Origin: Sellimonas sp963559135 | GTDB taxonomy: Bacteria; Bacillota; Clostridia; Lachnospirales; Lachnospiraceae | DNA: 64,000 nucleotides | Assembly (NCBI GenBank): GCA_963559135.1 | Contig: CAUWJP010000002.1 | Location: 62,001 to 126,000, forward strand | Direction of reading: 5' to 3' | Shown here: piece after piece, positions 16,614-24,681 of the stretch | Numbering within the stretch: position 1 is the first letter of the stretch | Layout: every line of letters starts with the position of its first letter | The notes under the pieces: generated by a model | Seen by the model: only the letters and a program-made list of their open reading frames with translations | What the model was told of the DNA's origin: nothing | Databases searched by the model: none | Program-made: the position numbers and the translations under genes

Positions 16614-17432
16614 ATGAAACTGCTTGCACTTGACATGGACGGAACCTGTCTGAATTCCTATAGTAAAATCAGTCAAAAGACGATGGATGCGTTACATCTT
16701 GCGAGAACATCGGGGATTGAGATTGTCCCTACTACCGGTCGTGCTCTCTCCTGTATTCCGCATCAGCTCAGGAAAACAGGTCTGTTCCGCTATGTTATCT
16801 CCTCCAACGGTGCTGTTGCCGTAGATCTGAAAGAGCAAAAGACTCTGTTTTGTGCCCTCATGCCTTCCGAGGCAGCGACGACGATTATTGAATCCTGTCA
16901 GGGACCGGACCTGAAAATGGCGGCACATATCCACCATGATTACCTATTGCAGGGTCAGCTTCTGCCTTTCTTCGGACACCTGATCTATGGCCGTGACGCC
17001 TCGCAGACAAAAGCAGTGCCGGATCTTGCAGAATTCATCCGAAGCCGGCACGCGGATGTGGAGGAGCTGCAGTTTTTCCTTCTCACAAAAAAAGCCAGGG
17101 AACGTACCAGACGCATTGTCTCTGAGTTCCCTGAGCTTTCTTCTGCCCATACATCATATTATGCAGAAATCTACTCCTCCAATGCCACCAAGGGCACTGC
17201 CCTTTCAGCCGTAGCAGACTATCTTTCCGTCTCAAAGGACGAAATCGCCTGCATCGGTGACGGCGAAAATGATATCACCATGTTTCAGGCATCGGGCCTG
17301 CGTTTTGCGATGGGAAATGCCGTATCTGACTTGAAATCCATGGCAGATGTGGTAGTTTCCTCCAACAACCACGACGGTGTTGCCGAGGCTGTCCGCTATC
17401 TGATCTCAGCAGTCCCACCGGCAGAGTTTTAA
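16614..17432 (+). CDS. HAD-superfamily Cof-type phosphatase (IIB)
   Basis: 272 residues. Motif I is LDMDGTCLN (D7, D9), motif II TTGR near residue 41, motif IV GDGENDITMF near 205-214; the C2B cap lies between. Such enzymes dephosphorylate sugar phosphates, flavin precursors or similar metabolites; the substrate is not predictable. It starts 44 bases after the double-cubane gene with an AAGAGG RBS. Its 3' end overlaps the convergent MGMT-like gene by 27 bases. Confidence 0.92.
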   Translation: MKLLALDMDGTCLNSYSKISQKTMDALHLARTSGIEIVPTTGRALSCIPHQLRKTGLFRYVISSNGAVAVDLKEQKTLFCALMPSEAATTIIESCQGPDLKMAAHIHHDYLLQGQLLPFFGHLIYGRDASQTKAVPDLAEFIRSRHADVEELQFFLLTKKARERTRRIVSEFPELSSAHTSYYAEIYSSNATKGTALSAVADYLSVSKDEIACIGDGENDITMFQASGLRFAMGNAVSDLKSMADVVVSSNNHDGVAEAVRYLISAVPPAEF

Positions 17433-17714
17433 GTCCACATGGTTTTCGTCCTTGAATGGCACCCCTTCCTCTTCCAGAAGTAACTTCTGCTCTCTCCATT
17501 CCGGCACGAGCCGTCCTGCATGATTGACTACCCGATGGCACGGGTACTCACCGTAACTGGAAGCCATACCGAGTACCTTTCCCACCAATCTTGCATTTTT
17601 CTCTCTTCCGATCAGCTTTGCGATCTGCCCGTAGGTGGCAATATTTCCTTCCGGAATCTCTTCTACCACAGACAGAATTTCATAAATCAAATCTTCCTGT
17701 ATCACCTGTTTCAT
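17406..17714 (-). CDS. MGMT-family DNA-binding protein (alkyltransferase-like with active-site Cys)
   Basis: 102 residues, only the C-terminal DNA-binding half of O6-alkylguanine-DNA alkyltransferases. The winged-helix start IPEGNIATYGQIAKLIG and the active-site motif YPCHRVV (C59) are present, whereas classical alkyltransferase-like proteins have Trp at this position. It may repair or flag O6-alkylguanine. A full-length ogt lies at 58839. Convergent overlap with the HAD gene may cause transcriptional interference. Confidence 0.88.
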   Translation of the reverse strand: MKQVIQEDLIYEILSVVEEIPEGNIATYGQIAKLIGREKNARLVGKVLGMASSYGEYPCHRVVNHAGRLVPEWREQKLLLEEEGVPFKDENHVDLKLCRWDC

Positions 17715-17795
17715 ACTACATCAGTACCTCGCTTTTGCTTCCGTTCATTTTTTCTATTATAGCACAATGCGGATGTCGTCTGCATATACACACAA

Positions 17796-19682
17796 CTATA
17801 GTTTTTTTACAAACAGAGCCCGAATTGCATTGAGTACTGCCAGAATCATAACGCCCACATCCGCAAAAATGGCAAGCCACATATTTGCAATTCCGACCGC
17901 TCCCAGAACAAGGCAGATCAGCTTAATACCGATGGCAAATACAATATTCTGATAGACAATCCGCAGGCATTTCCGGGATATCCGGATCGCCTTTGCAATC
18001 TTCATCGGATCATCATCCATCAGCACTACATCTGCCGCCTCGATTGCTGCATCCGAGCCCATGGCTCCCATAGCAATCCCGATATCCGCACGTCCCAGAA
18101 CCGGTGCATCATTGATTCCATCACCTACAAATGCCACCGCCGATTTTTCCGGTTTTTCCTTTAAAAGTTCTTCTACTTTTTTCACCTTATCCGCAGGAAG
18201 CAGTTCACTGTAAACCATATCAATTCCCAATTCTGCGGCTACTTTGTCCGCTACGTTTGCGGCATCGCCGGTCAACATCACTGTTTTGGTGACTCCTGCT
18301 TTTTTTAATGTCTGCACAGCCTCTTTGGCATGCGACTTCACAATATCAGAGATTACAATATGACCTGCATATGCGCCGTCTACCGCCATATGGATAATCG
18401 TTCCTGCCAGATGGCACTTCTGATAAGTAATTCCCAGACGCTCCATAAGCTTTTCATTTCCTGCTGCCACTTCTACACCGTCCACACGGGCTATCACACC
18501 ATTGCCGCTGATCTCCTGAATGTCCTCCACCCGGGATCGGTCGATCGATTTCCCGTAGGCTTTTTTCAGACTCCTGCTGATCGGATGGGAAGATGCGCTC
18601 TCCGCCAGTGCCGCATATTCGATCAGTTTTCTCTCTTCCATAGAATTGTGATGGATAGCATTGACTTCAAAGACACCTTTCGTCAATGTGCCTGTCTTGT
18701 CGAAGACCACTGTCTTTGTTCGGGAAAGTGTTTCCAGATAATTGGAACCCTTTACAAGAACCCCTGCATTACTCGCTCCTCCGATTCCCGCAAAGAAACT
18801 AAGTGGAATACTGATCACAAGGGCACACGGACAACTGATGACAAGGAACGTAAGCGCCCGATAGATCCAGGTTCCCCAATCCGCCAAAAGCCCCATGAAA
18901 AGCATCCGGACAAGAGGCGGCAAAAATGCAAGTGCCAGTGCCGCATAGCAGACCGCAGGCGTATATACCCGGGCAAATCTGGAGATAAAATCTTCCGAAC
19001 GAGATTTTCGGGAACTTGCATTCTCCACCAGATCCAGAATCTTGGATACCGTAGACTCTCCAAATTCCTTTGTGGTGCGAATTTTCAGAACTCCTGTCAT
19101 ATTAATACATCCACTGATAATCTCGTCTCCGCTTTTTGTATCTTTGGGGAGGCTTTCTCCTGTCAGCGCACTGGTATTTAAAGTGAATGCGCCCTCCACA
19201 ATGATACCGTCAAGGGGTACCTTTTCCCCCGGCTGAACTACAATCGTACTTCCTATTTCCACATCATACGGATCCACTTTTTCGAGTTTTCCATCTTTTT
19301 CAATATTGGCATAATCAGGTCGGATATTCATCAGCTCACTGATATTGCGCCGACTTTTTCCAACCGCATAGCTCTGGAACCATTCTCCAATCTGATAAAA
19401 GAGCATGACGGCAATGGCCTCCGTATAGTCTCCACTCCTTTCATAAAGAGCCAGCGCAATGGCTCCGATCGTTGCCACTGCCATCAGAAAGCATTCATCA
19501 AACACCTGACCATTGCGGATCCCTTTGAACGCTTTTAATAAAATATCATAACCAATTACGAGATATGGAATCAGGTACAGCACAAACCGGAACCAGCCTT
19601 CTGCCGGGACAAAATTCAGTCCTACAAGAAGCAAGGCTGCAATCAAAATCCTCATCAACATGATTTTCTGTCTTTTCGTCAT
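17796..19682 (-). CDS. zntA: Zn/Cd/Pb-type heavy-metal P1B ATPase
   Basis: 628 residues. TGES at 174-177, metal-transport CPC at 284-286, phosphorylated D328 in DKTGTLT, HP motif in ASSHPIS, hinge GDGINDAP. The last helices show the P1B-2 residues (K in AIGIKLICL and D in AIFADVG), which mark Zn(II)/Cd(II)/Pb(II) exporters. Unlike most relatives it has no N-terminal HMA domain; a separate HMA protein is encoded directly upstream at 19798. A hairpin lies between the two genes. A divergent ArsR-family gene is the likely regulator. Confidence 0.94.
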   Translation of the reverse strand: MTKRQKIMLMRILIAALLLVGLNFVPAEGWFRFVLYLIPYLVIGYDILLKAFKGIRNGQVFDECFLMAVATIGAIALALYERSGDYTEAIAVMLFYQIGEWFQSYAVGKSRRNISELMNIRPDYANIEKDGKLEKVDPYDVEIGSTIVVQPGEKVPLDGIIVEGAFTLNTSALTGESLPKDTKSGDEIISGCINMTGVLKIRTTKEFGESTVSKILDLVENASSRKSRSEDFISRFARVYTPAVCYAALALAFLPPLVRMLFMGLLADWGTWIYRALTFLVISCPCALVISIPLSFFAGIGGASNAGVLVKGSNYLETLSRTKTVVFDKTGTLTKGVFEVNAIHHNSMEERKLIEYAALAESASSHPISRSLKKAYGKSIDRSRVEDIQEISGNGVIARVDGVEVAAGNEKLMERLGITYQKCHLAGTIIHMAVDGAYAGHIVISDIVKSHAKEAVQTLKKAGVTKTVMLTGDAANVADKVAAELGIDMVYSELLPADKVKKVEELLKEKPEKSAVAFVGDGINDAPVLGRADIGIAMGAMGSDAAIEAADVVLMDDDPMKIAKAIRISRKCLRIVYQNIVFAIGIKLICLVLGAVGIANMWLAIFADVGVMILAVLNAIRALFVKKL

Positions 19683-19704
19683 AGTGATTTTCTCCCTTTG
19701 TTTT

Positions 19705-19729
19705 TATATATGTTCACGTGTTCATATAT
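19705..19729 (-). promoter_or_regulatory. ATATATG...CATATAT repeat upstream of the Zn ATPase
   Basis: The sequence ATATATG-ttcacgtgtt-CATATAT has inverted outer arms and a direct TGAACA repeat on the minus strand. It resembles 12-2-12 operators of SmtB/CzrA-type ArsR repressors and lies directly before the ATPase RBS. Its function is tentative. Confidence 0.45.
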
Positions 19730-19739
19730 TGTTTTTAAG

Positions 19740-19781
19740 AAATGCACCGTAGAATTTTTTTCTAAATCTACGGTGCACTTA
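19740..19781 (-). terminator. Hairpin between the HMA gene and the ATPase gene
   Basis: GTGCACCGTAGA pairs with TCTACGGTGCAT around a loop of A/T; on the minus strand it is followed by TTCTTAAAAAC, a weak T tract. It could be a leaky terminator that makes the small HMA protein more abundant than the ATPase. Confidence 0.65.
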
Positions 19782-19797
19782 TTCAGAAACGAACATC

Positions 19798-20016
19798 TTA
19801 AAGAAAGATCTCACAGTCAGCCTCTACCTTTTTGCAGTTTTTGAGAACATCCTGCATCACTTCCTTCGGATTCTGCCCATCTTCAAACTCAACATTCATC
19901 TTAAGCAACATAAAGTTAACAACAGCATCTTTCACCCCCGGTGTCTTCTTTGCTGCATCTTCCATTTTATTTGCACAATTCGCACAGTCTACTTCGATCT
20001 TATAACTTCTTTTCAT
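19798..20016 (-). CDS. Free-standing HMA metal-binding protein
   Basis: 72 residues: one beta-alpha-beta-beta-alpha-beta HMA domain with DCANCANKME (C11, C14) in the metal loop. Residues GVKDAVVNF and LLKMNVEFE fit the usual strands. The sequence resembles the N-terminal domain normally fused to Zn/Cd ATPases, and the ATPase that follows lacks that domain, so this looks like a split-off cytosolic metal donor for it. First gene of the unit; divergent from arsR. Confidence 0.9.
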   Translation of the reverse strand: MKRSYKIEVDCANCANKMEDAAKKTPGVKDAVVNFMLLKMNVEFEDGQNPKEVMQDVLKNCKKVEADCEIFL

Positions 20017-20047
20017 GATTCTACATCCTTTCTGTTACCCTTGCTTA

Positions 20048-20065
20048 ATTAAACAATCGTTTAAT
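20048..20065. promoter_or_regulatory. Perfect palindrome, likely ArsR-family operator
   Basis: ATTAAAC-AATC-GTTTAAT is an exact 18-bp inverted repeat just downstream of the HMA gene promoter, in the divergent region shared with the arsR gene. Position and size fit a metal-relieved ArsR/SmtB repressor site. Confidence 0.65.
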
Positions 20066-20076
20066 CGTTTGCTTTT

Positions 20077-20104
20077 ATAATAGCACATCTTCCTTTCAGG
20101 TCAA
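20077..20104 (-). promoter_or_regulatory. Promoter of the HMA-Zn ATPase unit
   Basis: TTGACC (20099-20104), 16-base spacer, TATTAT (20077-20082), minus strand. The expected start site falls beside the 20048-20065 palindrome. Confidence 0.6.
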
Positions 20105-20190
20105 TGGACATAGCAATTTCCCTTCCAAACCGGCCAAATCTATTTCCTTTTGGGCAAATTCATTCTTCCTGCACGGAAATTTCTTCCGCC

Positions 20191-20219
20191 TTGTTTTCTT
20201 TCGTCCATACTGTTATAGT
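20191..20219 (+). promoter_or_regulatory. Promoter of the arsR-araC pair
   Basis: TTGTTT (20191-20196), 17-base spacer, TATAGT (20214-20219), about 29 bases before the arsR start. Confidence 0.65.
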
Positions 20220-20247
20220 AAAAATAGCATCAAAGGAGGAATGGCTT

Positions 20248-20628
20248 ATGAAAACTTTACCCCATGATCACGGCCAGACGTTTGAACATATGCCGGATCA
20301 GATTCCAAGTCCGGAAGAATTTCAGATTGTAGCGGATCTGTTCAAGCAGATGGGCGACCAGAGCCGGATCAGGATTTTCTGGCTTTTATGCCACTGCGAG
20401 GAATGTGTCATCAATATCTCCTCGCTTGTGGAAATGAGCAGCCCGGCAGTATCCCACCATCTAAAACAGCTGAAAATCACTGGACTGATTGTCAGTCGGC
20501 GGGAAGGAAAAGAAGTCTATTATAAAGCGGCCGACACGGTACAGGCCCAGCTGCTTCATCATATGATCGAGCAGGTGATCCAGATTTCCTGTCCTTCTTC
20601 CGCATTTAGTCATAAAGAGGGAAAATAA
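20248..20628 (+). CDS. ArsR/SmtB-family metal-responsive repressor
   Basis: 126 residues from the ATG at 20248, chosen because AAAGGAGG lies eight bases upstream; the frame is open further upstream but without an RBS. The winged helix has FKQMGDQSRIRIFWLL and the recognition helix SSPAVSHHLKQLKITGLI. The region LLCHCEECVINI replaces the ELCVCDL metal motif of CadC/SmtB and offers three cysteines; the C-terminal helix has LLHHMIE histidines, and the N-terminus is His-rich. A Zn, Cd or Cu sensor is likely. It is divergent from the HMA-Zn ATPase unit and three bases upstream of an AraC gene. Confidence 0.92.
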   Translation: MKTLPHDHGQTFEHMPDQIPSPEEFQIVADLFKQMGDQSRIRIFWLLCHCEECVINISSLVEMSSPAVSHHLKQLKITGLIVSRREGKEVYYKAADTVQAQLLHHMIEQVIQISCPSSAFSHKEGK

Positions 20629-20631
20629 GAT

Positions 20632-21660
20632 ATGAAACATGAATCATTAATTCGGATTGAATCTGTTTTGCGCAATGTCCCAAACGGTTCCCTTGTTCTT
20701 GAGCAGCGCACGAATAACCATCAGGAAAACAGCCTGTTTACAGAGCAGTTCGAAGCACAGATAGCCGGAAAAGGGAAAATGGAAATCTATCCTGTGTTTC
20801 CCGGCATCCTGCTTTCTCTCGACTGTTTTCTGGCAGACCAGGTTTCGATCCAGCACAGCGCGAACCGTCATATTCTTGAGATTACCTACTGCCAGTTTGG
20901 CCGAATCGGCTGGAATTTCAAAAGCGGGACCTCCGTCTACCTCGGAAGCGGAGATCTGTCCCTGCACAATACAGACTGTTGTGCAGATTCTGTCATGACC
21001 TTTCCGCTTGGCTACTGCGAAAGTATCAGTATTTTTATCAATCTGAAGGAACTTGCTTCGCATATGCCTCCGGTCTTGCAGGACGCAATGCTGGATCCGG
21101 ATCTTCTCTACCGTCGGTTCTGCCTGCCGGAGACTCCTGCCGCTCTTCCGTCCGGGCCGGATATTGACAGTATTTTTCGTCCATTATACGGACTTCCGGA
21201 ACAGCTTCGTATGCCGTATTTCAAATTGAAAGTTCAGGAACTACTTCTATATTTATGCCGCCTGTCCCCGGAAAACTCTGCTCTTACTCAGTACCAGTCC
21301 CGGCAGGCAGAGCTGATGCAGGAGATCCATCATCAGCTGACCGAACACCTGAACCGCCGCTATACGATTGAGGAGCTATCCCGTCAGTATCTGATCAACA
21401 CCTCATCGCTCAAAGAGATTTTTAAAGGCGTTTATGGAATGCCCATTGCAACTTATATGAAAGAATTTCGGATCCGCAAATCGATGGAGCTTCTGCAGCA
21501 GACAGACGAAAGCATTGCTGAGATCGCCGCGAAAGTAGGATACGAAACCCAGGGGAAATTTGCCAAGGCATTTAAAGAATTCACAAATCTGACACCAAGC
21601 AGTTATCGAAAAAAATACAGAGAAGGCACTTTTATCCAGAAGAAGCGGACAGACGTATAA
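20632..21660 (+). CDS. AraC-family transcriptional regulator
   Basis: 342 residues. An N-terminal sensing domain of about 220 residues with several cysteines (for example NTDCCADSV) precedes a double HTH: RRYTIEELSRQYLINTSSL and ESIAEIAAKVGYETQGKFAKAF followed by TPSSYRKKYR, the standard AraC C-terminus. It is cotranscribed with arsR and followed by a terminator and then copA. Repeated TTTGGRCWA boxes in front of copA and of arsR are plausible targets, so it may be an activator of metal-efflux genes. Confidence 0.92.
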   Translation: MKHESLIRIESVLRNVPNGSLVLEQRTNNHQENSLFTEQFEAQIAGKGKMEIYPVFPGILLSLDCFLADQVSIQHSANRHILEITYCQFGRIGWNFKSGTSVYLGSGDLSLHNTDCCADSVMTFPLGYCESISIFINLKELASHMPPVLQDAMLDPDLLYRRFCLPETPAALPSGPDIDSIFRPLYGLPEQLRMPYFKLKVQELLLYLCRLSPENSALTQYQSRQAELMQEIHHQLTEHLNRRYTIEELSRQYLINTSSLKEIFKGVYGMPIATYMKEFRIRKSMELLQQTDESIAEIAAKVGYETQGKFAKAFKEFTNLTPSSYRKKYREGTFIQKKRTDV

Positions 21661-21681
21661 AAAACGCCTGTCCGTTTTTCT
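21644..21681 (+). terminator. Intrinsic terminator of the arsR-araC unit
   Basis: GCGGACAGACGT and ACGCCTGTCCGT form the stem (about 21645-21676), overlapping the araC stop codon; TTTTTC follows. Confidence 0.85.
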
Positions 21682-21691
21682 ACTTCTTCCA

Positions 21692-21721
21692 TTTGGACTA
21701 ATTTTATTTCTGTTTGGGCAA
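21692..21721 (+). promoter_or_regulatory. Direct repeat TTTGGRCWA upstream of copA
   Basis: TTTGGACTA (21692-21700) and TTTGGGCAA (21713-21721) are 21 bases apart, two helical turns, as in AraC-type tandem sites. They lie upstream of a TATACT -10-like element (21743-21748). The same TTTGGGCAA occurs at 20149-20157 upstream of arsR. Confidence 0.5.
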
Positions 21722-21861
21722 GTCAAACTCCTTGTTTTGGATTATACTAAAGCCACGCAGATACTCATACCCCGTATATGTGTATTTGCTCCTTATAAGA
21801 ATATTCATGGTCATGATACGGCAGTTTTCTCCTGACCGTACGACTAGAAAGGAGAATAGAC

Positions 21862-24522
21862 ATGCAGGAAAAATATAATGTAACCGGCATGAGCTGTGCT
21901 GCCTGCTCTTCCCGTGTAGAAAAAGCAGTCTCGTCTCTTCCCGGTATGAAAGAGTGTTCGGTCAACCTTTTAAAAAACAGCATGGTCGTCACCTACGATG
22001 ACCAGACTTTGACCGGAACTGATATTGTTCAGGCAGTAGAAAAAGCCGGATATGGTGCCTCCTTACAGATTGAAGGTCAGAAGAAAGCATCTTCCGCCAC
22101 GGCACAGTCCGCATCTACCACTGCTGCAAAGAAAGAATATGAAAGCATGAAACGGAGGGTGCTCTGGTCCTTTGTCTTCACAGTCCCGTTGTTTTATCTT
22201 TCCATGGGACATATGATGGGCTGGCCATTGCCGGATATTTTCCTTGGCACGGAAAATTCCATGATCTACGCGTTTACCCAGTTTCTGCTCCTGATTCCGG
22301 TTGTATTTATCAACTTCAAATATTATCGTGTCGGGTTTAAGGCTCTGATTCACAGATCCCCGAACATGGATTCCCTGATCGCCCTCGGATCCGGGGCTTC
22401 TCTTGTATACGGCATCTACGCATTGTATAAGATTGCATTCGGTCTCGGACACGGGGACATCACAATGGTGCATCAGTTTTCCCACGACCTGTACTTTGAG
22501 GGCGCAGGTACTATCTTGACTCTGATCACCCTTGGCAAGTTTTTCGAGGCACGTGCAAAAGGCAGAACTTCCGATGCCATCAATAAGCTTCTGAATCTTG
22601 CCCCGAAGACTGCAACCGTCATCCGTGACGGCATGGAATGCTCAATTCCGGTGGATGAACTGGAAAAAGGTGATATACTGATTGTAAAAGCCGGCGAATC
22701 CATTCCGGTAGACGGAATCCTGATAGAAGGCTCCGCCTCCATTGATGAATCTGCCATTACAGGAGAGAGCATCCCAGTTGATAAACAGGCTGGAGACAAA
22801 GTCATCGGCGCAACCGTCAATAAAAGCGGCTACTTCAAAATGCAGGCGACCAAAGTCGGGGACGAAACCGCTCTTGCACAGATTATCCGTCTTGTGGATG
22901 AAGCAACCAGTTCCAAGGCTCCGATCGCAAAACTTGCAGATAAAGTAGCCGGCGTTTTTGTTCCGATTGTCATTACCATCGCCATTATTTCCTCTGTTGT
23001 CTGGATGATCTTTGGCGCCTCCTTTGAATTTTCGCTGACCATTGCTGTTTCCGTTCTGGTAGTCTCCTGTCCATGTGCGCTTGGTCTTGCGACTCCGACC
23101 GCAATCATGGTTGGAACCGGCCGCGGAGCCACAAACGGAATTCTGATCAAGTCCGCAGAGTCACTGGAAAACGCCCACTCGATTCAGACAGTTGTCATGG
23201 ATAAGACCGGTACGATCACACAGGGAAAACCGATGGTGACCGATATCATCTGCGAACCGGATATTGCAGAAAGCAGACTTCTTCAGGTGGCTGCCTCCCT
23301 GGAAACTCTCTCTGAGCATCCACTTGGACATGCGATTGTCGAGGAAGCGGAAAAACAGCAGATCACATATCTTGCGGTGCAGAACTTTCAGCAGATACCC
23401 GGACAGGGCATAAAGGGAACAATCTCTGGTGTAGAATATCTGGCTGGAAACCAGAAGATGATGGACGCCTTTTCCATTCATGATCCGGCGCTGGAGCAGC
23501 TACAGGATAAAATGGCATCCGCCGGGAAGACGCCATTATACTTTGCTGAAGATCGTCGACTCCTTGGCATGATCGCTGTAGCCGATGTCGTAAAACCGAC
23601 AAGCCGACAGGCAGTCCAAGAGCTGCAGGCTATGGGAATTGAAGTCGTCATGCTGACCGGAGACCACAAAAAGACTGCCGAAGCAATCCGTCGGCAGGTC
23701 GGTGTGGACCGTGTCATTGCTGAAGTGCTCCCTCAGGATAAAGAAGAAGAAATCCGCCGAATTCAGGAAAGCGGTAAAAAGACCGCCATGGTCGGTGATG
23801 GTATCAACGATGCTCCGGCTCTTGCCAGAGCAGATGTCGGAATCGCTATCGGTGCAGGTACTGACATTGCTATGGAATCCGCCGACATTGTCCTGATGAA
23901 GAACGACCTGTTGGATGTGGCAGGCGCCATCGAGCTTAGCAAAGCGACCATCCGCAACATCAAGGAAAACCTGTTCTGGGCATTTTTCTACAATGCAATC
24001 TGTATCCCGATTGCAGCCGGATGCTTCTACACCGCTTTTGGCCTGAAGATGAATCCGATGGTTGCGGCTCTCGCCATGAGCTTCAGCTCCGTCTTTGTCG
24101 TAAGCAATGCTCTCCGCCTGCGTTTCTTCAAACCAAAACACGGATCCGCTTCCGTCAATATGGAAACAGAACCAAAGTCATTTGCTATTACACACACGAC
24201 GATAGCAGAACATGTCTCTCCCGAAGAGCCTTCCACCAAGGAAGCTCTCCCGCAAGAATACTACTGTCCAAATATAACGAAACAGAACTCAGGAGGTATT
24301 ACAATGAAAAAACAACTCTCAGTAGAAGGAATGATGTGCCCAAACTGCGTAAAACACGTGAAGAAAGCGCTGGAAGCAATCGAGGGCGCAACGGATGTTG
24401 CTGTCAGCCTGGAAGACAAAACAGCAACTGTCTGCGTACCGGAATCTGTTACAGATGAGATTCTCACTGCTGCTGTTACAGAAGAAGGATATGAAGTGAC
24501 AGGAGTTCAGACGATTGCTTAA
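21862..24522 (+). CDS. copA: Cu(+) P1B-type ATPase with N- and C-terminal HMA domains
   Basis: 886 residues. N-terminal HMA with GMSCAAC (C12, C15), TGES, CPC in VSCPCALG, phosphorylation site DKTGTIT, HP motif SEHPLGHA, hinge GDGINDAP, and the P1B-1 copper residues FFYNAI and MSFSSVFVVSN in the last helices. It exports Cu(I). After LRLRFFKP, where relatives end, about 45 low-complexity residues lead into a second HMA domain (815-886, GMMCPNC, C826, C829). The linker DNA contains AGGAGG six bases before an in-frame ATG at 24304, so this looks like copA joined to a former copZ. Confidence 0.95.
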   Translation: MQEKYNVTGMSCAACSSRVEKAVSSLPGMKECSVNLLKNSMVVTYDDQTLTGTDIVQAVEKAGYGASLQIEGQKKASSATAQSASTTAAKKEYESMKRRVLWSFVFTVPLFYLSMGHMMGWPLPDIFLGTENSMIYAFTQFLLLIPVVFINFKYYRVGFKALIHRSPNMDSLIALGSGASLVYGIYALYKIAFGLGHGDITMVHQFSHDLYFEGAGTILTLITLGKFFEARAKGRTSDAINKLLNLAPKTATVIRDGMECSIPVDELEKGDILIVKAGESIPVDGILIEGSASIDESAITGESIPVDKQAGDKVIGATVNKSGYFKMQATKVGDETALAQIIRLVDEATSSKAPIAKLADKVAGVFVPIVITIAIISSVVWMIFGASFEFSLTIAVSVLVVSCPCALGLATPTAIMVGTGRGATNGILIKSAESLENAHSIQTVVMDKTGTITQGKPMVTDIICEPDIAESRLLQVAASLETLSEHPLGHAIVEEAEKQQITYLAVQNFQQIPGQGIKGTISGVEYLAGNQKMMDAFSIHDPALEQLQDKMASAGKTPLYFAEDRRLLGMIAVADVVKPTSRQAVQELQAMGIEVVMLTGDHKKTAEAIRRQVGVDRVIAEVLPQDKEEEIRRIQESGKKTAMVGDGINDAPALARADVGIAIGAGTDIAMESADIVLMKNDLLDVAGAIELSKATIRNIKENLFWAFFYNAICIPIAAGCFYTAFGLKMNPMVAALAMSFSSVFVVSNALRLRFFKPKHGSASVNMETEPKSFAITHTTIAEHVSPEEPSTKEALPQEYYCPNITKQNSGGITMKKQLSVEGMMCPNCVKHVKKALEAIEGATDVAVSLEDKTATVCVPESVTDEILTAAVTEEGYEVTGVQTIA
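24304..24522 (+). CDS. Possible internally initiated CopZ-like copper chaperone
   Basis: Same frame as the copA 3' end. The ATG at 24304-24306 is preceded by AGGAGGTATTACA, one of the best ribosome binding sites nearby, and opens a self-contained 72-residue HMA protein starting MKKQLSVEGMMCPNC, as long as a normal CopZ. Translation from here would give a free copper chaperone besides the fused domain of CopA. The internal start is an inference from sequence only. Confidence 0.6.
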   Translation: MKKQLSVEGMMCPNCVKHVKKALEAIEGATDVAVSLEDKTATVCVPESVTDEILTAAVTEEGYEVTGVQTIA

Positions 24523-24579
24523 ATGCTCATGAAATTAGACATCTGTCGTTTCATGCAGGCTGCTGTCCAAATGCACTAA

Positions 24580-24633
24580 AGAAGCTGGAAGAAATGTCCC
24601 TCTAACGGAACGTTTTCTCCCAGCTTCTTTTAT
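24580..24633 (+). terminator. Intrinsic terminator of copA
   Basis: AAGAAGCTGG (24579-24588) pairs with CCAGCTTCTT (about 24619-24629) with a partly paired interior; TTTTATTT follows on the plus strand. It also lies downstream of the convergent regulator gene ending at 24682. Confidence 0.8.
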
Positions 24634-24681
24634 TTCATCCGTAATTCATTTCCATTCTGTTTTATAAACAATGGAAAAGTT

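Noticed and set aside
20104..20247. Longer N-terminus for the ArsR regulator
   Set aside because: The open frame extends upstream, but it crosses the promoter and has no RBS; the ATG at 20248 has AAAGGAGG.
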